Assembly (NCBI RefSeq): GCF_004331455.1
Contig: NZ_SJJR01000001.1
Span: 186,001 to 250,000, forward strand
Reading direction: 5' to 3'
DNA: 64,000 bases
Origin: Micromonospora zingiberis
GTDB lineage: Bacteria; Actinomycetota; Actinomycetes; Mycobacteriales; Micromonosporaceae
Both the position numbers and the translations under genes were made by a program. Shown in pieces: positions 58,308-64,000 of this stretch. The notes under the pieces were generated by a model. It saw nothing but the letters and a program-made list of their open reading frames with translations, was not told the origin of the DNA and made no database searches. Numbering within the stretch: the stretch's first letter is position 1; each line of letters starts with the position of its first letter.

Positions 58308-59237
58308 GTGGCACAGCAGACCCCGATCATGCTCGTCGACGCGCCGAGCCTCTACTTCCGGGCCTACTTCGGCATCCCCGAGTCGGCCGCGAAGACCACC
58401 GACGGGCAGCCGGTCAACGCCGTACGCGGCTTCCTCGACATGCTCGCCCACCTGGTCCGCACCCGCCGGCCGGGTCGGATGGTGTGCGCGATGGACCACG
58501 ACTGGCGACCCGACTGGCGGGTGGCGCTGCTGCCGTCGTACAAGGCGCACCGGGTGGCGCCCGAGGGGGGTGAGGTGGTGCCGGACACCCTCACCCCGCA
58601 GGTGCCGATGATCCTCGACATGCTCGACGCGCTGGGCATCACGGTCGTCGGCGCCTCCGGCTACGAGGCCGACGACGTGCTCGGCACCCTCTCGGTCAGC
58701 CAACCCGGGCCGGTCGAGGTGGTCTCCGGCGACCGCGACCTGTTCCAGTTGGTCGACGACGAGCGCGGGGTACGGCTGCTCTACATCGGGCGGGGCGTGG
58801 CCAAGCTGGAGGACTGCGACGACGCGGCGGTGCGCGCCCGCTACGGCGTACCGGCACAGCGGTACGCCGAGTTCGCGGCCCTGCGTGGCGACCCGAGCGA
58901 CGGGCTGCCCGGGGTGGCCGGCGTCGGCGAGAAGACCGCCGCCCGGCTGGTCGACCGGTACGGCGACATCGCCGGAATCCTCGCCGCCCTGGACGACCCG
59001 GCCTCCGGTTTCGCGCCCGGCCTGCGCGCCAAGCTCGACGCCGCCCGGGACTATCTCGCGGTGGCGCCGAAGGTGGTCCGGGTCGCCCTGGACGTACCGC
59101 TACCCGCGCTGTCCACCGAGTTGCCGGTGGCGCCGGCCGCCCCCGAGCGGCTGATCGAGTTGGCCGAGCACTGGAACCTGGCCGGCTCGACGCGCCGCCT
59201 CGTCGACGCCCTCGCCACCCGCGCCGACGCGGCCTAA
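58308..59237 (+). CDS. 5'-3' exonuclease (PolA N-terminal-like, stand-alone)
   Basis: A 309-aa FEN/PIN-fold nuclease resembling the 5' nuclease domain of DNA polymerase I without the polymerase. Acidic metal-binding residues lie in MLVDAPSLYFRAY, GYEADDVLGTL and VSGDRDLFQLV. The helix-hairpin motif LPGVAGVGEKTAARLV binds DNA. It would remove flaps or RNA primers in replication and repair. GTG 58308 is the most upstream start consistent with the family; the 192 bases before it show no gene. Confidence 0.9.
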   Translation: MAQQTPIMLVDAPSLYFRAYFGIPESAAKTTDGQPVNAVRGFLDMLAHLVRTRRPGRMVCAMDHDWRPDWRVALLPSYKAHRVAPEGGEVVPDTLTPQVPMILDMLDALGITVVGASGYEADDVLGTLSVSQPGPVEVVSGDRDLFQLVDDERGVRLLYIGRGVAKLEDCDDAAVRARYGVPAQRYAEFAALRGDPSDGLPGVAGVGEKTAARLVDRYGDIAGILAALDDPASGFAPGLRAKLDAARDYLAVAPKVVRVALDVPLPALSTELPVAPAAPERLIELAEHWNLAGSTRRLVDALATRADAA

Positions 59238-59306
59238 ACGGGGATCGTGGTGCGCCTGCGCCCCTCAAGAGGCACATTCGCACCAAGATCTTTCCGATCC
59301 GGTCGT

Positions 59307-60125
59307 TCAGGCGACGTCGCGGAGGTAGCCGGTGATGGCCGCGGCGAGCACCTCGTCGCCGGGGCGGGCCCAGACCTCGGCGTTGAAGACCTCCACCTCG
59401 ATCGGGCCGGTGTAGCCGGCCGCGTCGACCGCCTCGCGCAGCCGGCGCAACTCGATGCAGCCGTCGCCGGGCAACGCCCGGCCGAGCAGCACCCCCGCCG
59501 GCAACGGGGTGATCCAGTCGCAGACCTGGAACGAGGCGATCCACTCCCCGGCCCGGGCGATCTGCGCGTACACGGTGTCGTCCCACCAGACGTGGTAGGC
59601 GTCCACCACGACGCCGACCACGCTCGGGTCGAAGTGTTCGGCGATGTCGAGGGCCTGGCCGAGGGTGGCGATGACGCACCGGTCGGCGCTGAACATCGGA
59701 TGCAGTGGTTCGATGGCCAGGGTGACCCCGGCGGCGTCGGCGTGTGGGGCGAGTTCGGCGATCGCGTCGGCCACCCGGGCCCGGGCCCCGTCGATGTCCC
59801 TGCTGCCGGCCGGTAGGCCGCCGGAGACCAGCACCAGCACCGGTGCGCCGAGGGTGGCGGCCTCCTCGATGGCCCGCAGGTTCTCGTCCCGCCAGTCGTC
59901 GGCGGTGAAGAAGCCGCCCCGGCACAGAGTGGTCACCGACAGACCGGCGTCGCGGACCAGTTTGGCGGCGCGTCCGAGGCCGTACTCGGCGACCGGTTCC
60001 CGCCACAGGCCGATGCCCGGCACGCCGGCGGCCACGCAGCCGGCCACCACGTCGGGCAGCGGCCAGTGTTTCGTGGTGGCCTGGTTGAGGGAGAAGCGGC
60101 GCAGGGCCGCGCGGTGGTCGGTCAC
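59307..60125 (-). CDS. Sugar phosphate isomerase/epimerase, TIM barrel
   Basis: A 272-aa xylose-isomerase-like TIM barrel. Likely metal ligands are Glu in LAIEPLHPMF, Asp/His in VVDAYHVWWDD, His/Asp region VCDWITPLP, and Glu in GPIEVEVF. It probably isomerises or epimerises a keto-sugar or inositol derivative. GTG 60125 overlaps the DUF993 gene stop by four bases, and it is the last gene of a three-gene operon with a Gfo/Idh/MocA dehydrogenase. The exact sugar is unknown. Confidence 0.85.
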   Translation of the reverse strand: MTDHRAALRRFSLNQATTKHWPLPDVVAGCVAAGVPGIGLWREPVAEYGLGRAAKLVRDAGLSVTTLCRGGFFTADDWRDENLRAIEEAATLGAPVLVLVSGGLPAGSRDIDGARARVADAIAELAPHADAAGVTLAIEPLHPMFSADRCVIATLGQALDIAEHFDPSVVGVVVDAYHVWWDDTVYAQIARAGEWIASFQVCDWITPLPAGVLLGRALPGDGCIELRRLREAVDAAGYTGPIEVEVFNAEVWARPGDEVLAAAITGYLRDVA

Positions 60126-61276
60126 TGGGTCACCCCGGCGACGGTGAAGTAGGCCCGGGCGCGGGCGGCGGCCAGGTCGGCGTCGGGTAGCAGGCCGGCC
60201 GCGTCGGCGAGGGTGAGCAGGGTGGCCAGGTGGGCCGGGGACCGGCCGGACTGCACACCGCCGACCATGGTGAAGTGGTCCTGGTGACCGGCGAGCCAGG
60301 CCAGGAAGACGATGCCGGTCTTGTAGTACCAGGTGGGCGCGGCGAACAGGTGCCGGGCCAGGGGCACGGTGGGGTCGAAGATCTCGTCGTACCCGGCCAG
60401 GTCGCCACGGTCGAGGGCGGCCAGCGCGGCGGCGGCGGCCGGTGCGATGGCGGCGAAGACGCCCAGCAGCGCGTCGGAATGCCCGGTGTCGTCGCCCTTG
60501 ATCAGCTCCGGATAGTTGAAGTCGTCGCCGGTGTAGAGGCGGACCTCGTCCGGCAGCCGGCGGCGCAACGCCACCTCCCGCTGCGCGTCGAGCAGCGACA
60601 CCTTGATCCCGTCCACCCGCGCCGGGTGGGACTTGATCAGCTCGACGACGGTGTCGGCGGCCAGGTCCAGCTCGGTCGAGCCCCAGTAGCCGGTCAGCGC
60701 CGGGTCGAACATCGGGCCGAGCCAGTGCAGCACCACCGGGCCGTCGGCCGCGGTCAGCAGTTCGTCGTACACCCGCAGGTAGTCCTCGGCGTCGCGGGCC
60801 GCGGCGGCCAGGTGGCGGCTGCACATCAGCACCGGCACCGCGCCGGCGGCCTGCACGTCGGCGAGCTGTTCGCGGTAGGCGGCGGCGACCTCGCCGAGGG
60901 TGGCCGGGCCGGGCGGGAGCTGGTCGGTGGCGACGCCGGCGACGATCCGGCCGCCGGCCGCGCGGGCCTCCGCCGCGCTGCGCCGGATCAGCTCCCGGGT
61001 GGCCGGGTAGTCCAGGCCCATGCCGCGCTGCGCGGTGTCCATCGCCTCGGCCACCCCGAGTCCGTACGACCAGAGGTGCCGACGGAAGGCGAGGGTCCGG
61101 TCCCAGTCCAGCACGGCCGGGGTGCCGGGAGTGTTGTCGGCGCCCGGGTCGGCCACCACGTGCGCGGCGGCGTAGGCGATCCGGCTACGCGGCGGACCGT
61201 CCGGGCGGGGGTGCCCGGTGCCCCCGGCCAGCCGCAGTCGCGCACCACCGGGCAGGGTGACCGTCGTGCCGCTCAC
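60122..61276 (-). CDS. DUF993 family (DHDPS-like) protein
   Basis: A 384-aa protein of the DUF993 group, related in fold to dihydrodipicolinate synthase-like aldolases. Features are the opening LPGGARLRLAGG, a conserved RIAYAAAHVVADP, a lysine in DGIKVSLLD that could form the Schiff base, and VRLYTGDDFNYPELI. It probably cleaves or hydrates a sugar-acid intermediate made by the dehydrogenase. GTG 61276 overlaps the dehydrogenase stop; the isomerase gene overlaps its own stop. No reaction has been assigned to the family that I can state with confidence. Confidence 0.8.
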   Translation of the reverse strand: MSGTTVTLPGGARLRLAGGTGHPRPDGPPRSRIAYAAAHVVADPGADNTPGTPAVLDWDRTLAFRRHLWSYGLGVAEAMDTAQRGMGLDYPATRELIRRSAAEARAAGGRIVAGVATDQLPPGPATLGEVAAAYREQLADVQAAGAVPVLMCSRHLAAAARDAEDYLRVYDELLTAADGPVVLHWLGPMFDPALTGYWGSTELDLAADTVVELIKSHPARVDGIKVSLLDAQREVALRRRLPDEVRLYTGDDFNYPELIKGDDTGHSDALLGVFAAIAPAAAAALAALDRGDLAGYDEIFDPTVPLARHLFAAPTWYYKTGIVFLAWLAGHQDHFTMVGGVQSGRSPAHLATLLTLADAAGLLPDADLAAARARAYFTVAGVTQ

Positions 61277-62424
61277 AGCGCCAGCTCCGGCACCTCGACG
61301 CGGCGACCCTCGCGGGCCGAGACCAGGCCCAGCTCGGCGAGTTGCACGCCCCGGGCTCCGGCCAGGAAGTCCCACTGGAACGGCTCACCGGCGACCACGT
61401 GCCGCAGGAACGCCTCCCACTGCACCTTGAAACCGTTGTCGAAGTCCTCGTTGTCCGGCACCTCCGTCCACTGTGACCGGAACTCCTCGGTGACCGGAAG
61501 GTCCGGGTTCCACACCGGCTTGGGGGTGACCGCCCGGTGCTGCACCCGGCAGCGCCGCAGCCCGGCCACCGCGCTGCCTTCGGTGCCGTCGACCTGGAAC
61601 TCCACCAGTTCGTCGCGGAACACCCGGACGCACCAGGACGAGTTGAGCTGGGCGATGACGCCGCCGGCCAGCTCGAACACCGCGTACGCGGCGTCGTCGG
61701 CGGTGGCCTGGTACGACTGGCCGGCCTCGTCGACGCGGCGCGAAACGTGCGTGGCGATGGTGGCGGAGACCGCCCGCACCTCACCGAACAGCTCCGCCAG
61801 CACGTAGTGCCAGTGCGGGAACATGTCGACCACGATCCCGCCGCCGTCTTCGGCCCGGTAGTTCCACGACGGACGCTGGGCGGGCTGCCAGTCGCCCTCG
61901 AAGACCCAGTAGCCGAACTCGCCGCGCACCGACAGCACCTGGCCGAAGAAGCCGCCGTCGAGCAGTCGCTTGAGCTTGCGCAGCCCGGGCAGGAACAGCT
62001 TGTCCTGCACCACTCCGGTGCGTACGCCGGCGGCGCGGGCCGCGCGGGCCAGGTCGAGCGCGGCGGCGGTGTCCTCGGCGAGCGGCTTCTCGGTGTAGAT
62101 GTGCTTGCCGGCCTCGATGGCCTGCCGGATGGCCTTCTCCCGCTGCTGGGTGACCTGGGCGTCGAAGTAGATCTCGACGTCGTCGCGGGCCAGCGCGGCG
62201 CTCAGGTCGGTGGTCCAGTCGTCCAGCCCGTGCCGTTCGGCGATCTCCCGCAGCTTGTTCTCGCTGCGTCCGACCAGGACCAGGTGCGGCCAGACGGTGG
62301 TGCCGTCGGCCAGCGGCACCCCACCGGCGGCCCGGATGGCCAGCAGGGAACGCACCAGATGCTGCCGGTATCCCATCCGGCCGGTGACGCCGTTGACGAT
62401 GATGCCGATCGACCTGCGGGTCAT
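61273..62424 (-). CDS. Gfo/Idh/MocA family oxidoreductase
   Basis: A 383-aa NAD(P)-dependent sugar or inositol dehydrogenase. The Rossmann start IGIIVNGVTGRMGYRQHL (an atypical G-x2-GxMG loop) is followed by the catalytic EKPL motif in HIYTEKPLAEDT and by GGGIVVDMFPHWHYVL, where the histidine likely assists. ATG 62424 has GGAAGGA upstream. It leads the operon with DUF993 and the isomerase, and a LacI-type operator sits 27 bases upstream of its start. Confidence 0.88.
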   Translation of the reverse strand: MTRRSIGIIVNGVTGRMGYRQHLVRSLLAIRAAGGVPLADGTTVWPHLVLVGRSENKLREIAERHGLDDWTTDLSAALARDDVEIYFDAQVTQQREKAIRQAIEAGKHIYTEKPLAEDTAAALDLARAARAAGVRTGVVQDKLFLPGLRKLKRLLDGGFFGQVLSVRGEFGYWVFEGDWQPAQRPSWNYRAEDGGGIVVDMFPHWHYVLAELFGEVRAVSATIATHVSRRVDEAGQSYQATADDAAYAVFELAGGVIAQLNSSWCVRVFRDELVEFQVDGTEGSAVAGLRRCRVQHRAVTPKPVWNPDLPVTEEFRSQWTEVPDNEDFDNGFKVQWEAFLRHVVAGEPFQWDFLAGARGVQLAELGLVSAREGRRVEVPELAL

Positions 62425-62450
62425 GGCGGTCCTTCCGTCGGTACACGTGC

Positions 62451-62466
62451 AGGTAAGCGCTTTCCT
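62451..62466. promoter_or_regulatory. LacI-type operator upstream of sugar operon
   Basis: AGGTAAGCGCTTTCCT has the AAGCGCTT core of LacI/GalR sites with one mismatched pair outside it. It lies 27 bases upstream of the Gfo/Idh/MocA start. The LacI gene beginning at 63504 is the obvious candidate; the core differs in flanks from the GH3 operators. Confidence 0.65.
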
Positions 62467-62572
62467 GGCTAGCCTAGGCTGGTCGCCCACCCTCAGGCAA
62501 GGGCTTTCCCCGCTGACCGGGCGCGCCGGAACCGGGTCGCGGCCGATCCGCGTGCGGCACGACAATCACCGG

Positions 62573-63415
62573 ATGGAACAGCAGTCCGGCGGGATCGTCG
62601 CCTACTACACCGACCGGTACCGCGAAGATCTGCGGCTGCGTGGGCGGCCACAGGCCCGGCTGGAGCGGCAACGGACCCTGGAAATCCTGCGGGAGTCGCT
62701 GCCCGTGGCGCCGGCTCGGATCCTGGACGTCGGTGGCGGGACCGGCGAGTACGCCCGCGCCCTCGTCGCCCTGGGCTACCAGGTCCGGCTGCTCGATCTG
62801 GTGCCCGCGCACGTCGACCGGGCCCGGGCGGGGCGACCCGGCCTCGACGCGGAGGTCGCCGACGCCCGCGCGCTGCCGGAGGAGGACGACAGCTACGACG
62901 CGACGCTGCTGCTGGGCCCGCTCTACCACCTGCCGGACCACACCGACCGGTGCACCGCCCTGACCGAAGCTGTCCGCGTCACCCGTCCGGGCGGCCTGGT
63001 CCTCGCCGCCGCGATCTCCCGGTTCGCCGGGCCGCTCGACTTCGCGGCCACCGGGCGGCTCGACGACCGGATGCTCGAGGAGGCCCGGGTGCTGCTCACC
63101 GACGGCCGCAACGACCCGACGCTCGGCTTCACACATGCCTACTTCCATCGGGTCGAGGAACTCGTCGGCGAATGCCACGCGGCCGGCCTGGTGGACGTCA
63201 CCGTCGAGGGCATCGAGGGGCCGGCGTGGATCGCCGCCGAGGCGGGGGCGCACGGACCGATGGCGGAGCAGCTGTTCACCGCCGCGCTGCTGCTGGCCCG
63301 CACCTACGGCAGCGAACCGGCGCTCGTCGCGGCCAGCGCCCACCTGCTCGCCCGGGCGACGGTGCCCGGCGGCCCGTCACGGACCGGGCCGACCCGTCCC
63401 GGCCTGCCGGTTTGA
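62573..63415 (+). CDS. SAM-dependent methyltransferase
   Basis: A 280-aa class I methyltransferase. Motif I ILDVGGGTGEYARAL (about residues 49-63), then VRLLDLVPAHVDRA, and post-motif RALPEEDDSYDATLLLGPLYHL are clear. The C-terminal helices are typical of small-molecule enzymes. ATG 62573 begins just after an ACGACAATCACCGG sequence. It lies between the divergent sugar operon and the LacI gene but is not clearly part of either; the acceptor is unknown. Confidence 0.83.
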   Translation: MEQQSGGIVAYYTDRYREDLRLRGRPQARLERQRTLEILRESLPVAPARILDVGGGTGEYARALVALGYQVRLLDLVPAHVDRARAGRPGLDAEVADARALPEEDDSYDATLLLGPLYHLPDHTDRCTALTEAVRVTRPGGLVLAAAISRFAGPLDFAATGRLDDRMLEEARVLLTDGRNDPTLGFTHAYFHRVEELVGECHAAGLVDVTVEGIEGPAWIAAEAGAHGPMAEQLFTAALLLARTYGSEPALVAASAHLLARATVPGGPSRTGPTRPGLPV

Positions 63416-63503
63416 GCTGCGCGAACCATGCCACGGCTGGGCAGGCGCACTGCGGTACCGTGACGCTGATCGCGCGGCCGGCGCGACACGGGAGGGGGCG
63501 TGA

Positions 63504-64000
63504 GTGGCGACGCTGTCCGATGTGGCCCGGCGGGCGGGCGTCTCTCCCGCCACGGCTTCGCGAGTGATCAACGGCAGCAGCAAGCCGGTCACCGACGAGT
63601 TGCGTGAACGGGTGCTGCGCGCCGTCGCCGAGTTGCAGTACGTACCGAACGCCCACGCGCAACTGCTGGCCCGCTCGCACCGGGGTGCGGTCGGCGTCAT
63701 CGTGCACGACGTCTCCGACCCGTACTTCGCCGAGATCACCCGGGGGCTGCAACGGGTCGCCACCGACCAGGGACGGCTGCTGATGATCTGCAACAGCTAC
63801 CGCGACCCGGAACGCGAATTGGAGTACGTCGAACTGCTGCGCGGACAGCAGGTGGCCGCGATCATCCTGGCCGGCTCCGGCTACCACGCCCCCGAATTCA
63901 CCCGCTTGCTCAACGGGAAGCTCACCGCGTACGAGGCCACCGGCGGGCGGGTGGCGGTGATCGGCCGGCACGAGCACTCCGGCGACGCGGTGATGCCGGA
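63504..64000 (+). CDS. LacI family transcriptional regulator, 3' end outside window
   Basis: The frame from GTG 63504 stays open to the window edge (165 codons visible). The LacI HTH LSDVARRAGVSPATASRVIN (residues 4-23) is followed by hinge NAHAQLLARSHRGAVGVIVH and the first lobe of the sensor domain with DPYFAEITRGLQ. GGAGGGGG at 63491-63498 is the ribosome site. Its likely target is the operator at 62451-62466 before the sugar-catabolic operon. Confidence 0.88.
   Translation, partial: MATLSDVARRAGVSPATASRVINGSSKPVTDELRERVLRAVAELQYVPNAHAQLLARSHRGAVGVIVHDVSDPYFAEITRGLQRVATDQGRLLMICNSYRDPERELEYVELLRGQQVAAIILAGSGYHAPEFTRLLNGKLTAYEATGGRVAVIGRHEHSGDAVMP

Noticed and set aside
59238..59306. Possible second copy of the 33357-33432 repeat (shared CACCAAGATC-like word)
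   Set aside because: Only about ten bases match and there is no inverted-repeat context, so chance is sufficient.
1..64000. tRNA, rRNA, CRISPR arrays and insertion sequences
   Set aside because: No cloverleaf-like gaps, regularly spaced direct repeats or transposase motifs were recognised. A tRNAscan or CRISPR search would settle this.

Overview
The window is very GC-rich double-stranded bacterial DNA, densely coding, with many GTG/TTG starts and 1- or 4-base overlaps between stop and start codons. RbpA, a PknG-type kinase, separate Lnt and polyprenol-phosphate mannosyltransferase genes, and a TioE-type tandem MerR regulator point to an actinobacterium, most likely a Micromonosporaceae member (Micromonospora or a close relative). 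The species assignment is inference. No tRNA, rRNA, CRISPR array or insertion sequence was seen. Both ends cut genes: an FtsX-type permease at the left and a LacI-type regulator at the right.

Layout. 1-4036: ABC exporter (permease plus two ATPases). 4037-6699: membrane-anchored small protein, tyrosine recombinase, and a MarR regulator with a DUF6069 membrane protein. 6785-9170: GT39 glycosyltransferase and FkbM methyltransferase. 9255-17863: a seven-gene signalling locus with trypsin-like protease, PknG-like kinase, von Willebrand A protein, GlnX-like membrane protein, solute-binding lipoprotein, Trypco1-like protein and HNH nuclease. 18040-20426: erythromycin-esterase homologue divergent from a TioE-type regulator. 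20451-21701: DUF1992 protein and LysE exporter. 21711-31488: plant-glycan locus (GH42, GH31, ROK, GH3, LacI) with visible operators. 31516-37836: coiled-coil protein, rbpA, fxsA, ppm, lnt, HxlR and a flavin-nucleotide-binding-fold protein. 37846-40079: oxidoreductase/methyltransferase fusion and an XRE-cupin regulator. 40505-48703: lysine beta-degradation cluster (kamA, kamD, kamE, kdd, kal, a MutL-like reactivase and an amidohydrolase). 48770-52937: CsbD protein, histidine phosphatase, and a surface-polymer pair (CDP-glycerol transferase, pyruvyl transferase). 53263-56145: Lrp regulator, acyl-CoA dehydrogenase and M24 peptidase. 56213-59237: GlxA-type regulator divergent from a Tat-exported DJ-1/PfpI protein, then a 5'-3' exonuclease. 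59307-64000: sugar-catabolic operon (Gfo/Idh/MocA, DUF993, TIM-barrel isomerase), a methyltransferase and a LacI regulator.

The best candidate for an under-described system is 9255-17863. It resembles the mycobacterial GlnH-GlnX-PknG relay, in which an extracellular binding protein and membrane protein signal to a cytosolic kinase. Here it is joined to a trypsin-like protease carrying a degenerate STAND-like module, a VWA/zinc-ribbon protein, a Trypco1-like protein and a nuclease. Two other points stand out. Two unrelated operons each have an 18-codon leader ORF with a good ribosome binding site, a stop overlapping the downstream ATG, and the same GGAG-N3-GCTCATGA junction. The lysine cluster lacks the expected cleavage enzyme Kce and carries an amidohydrolase instead.
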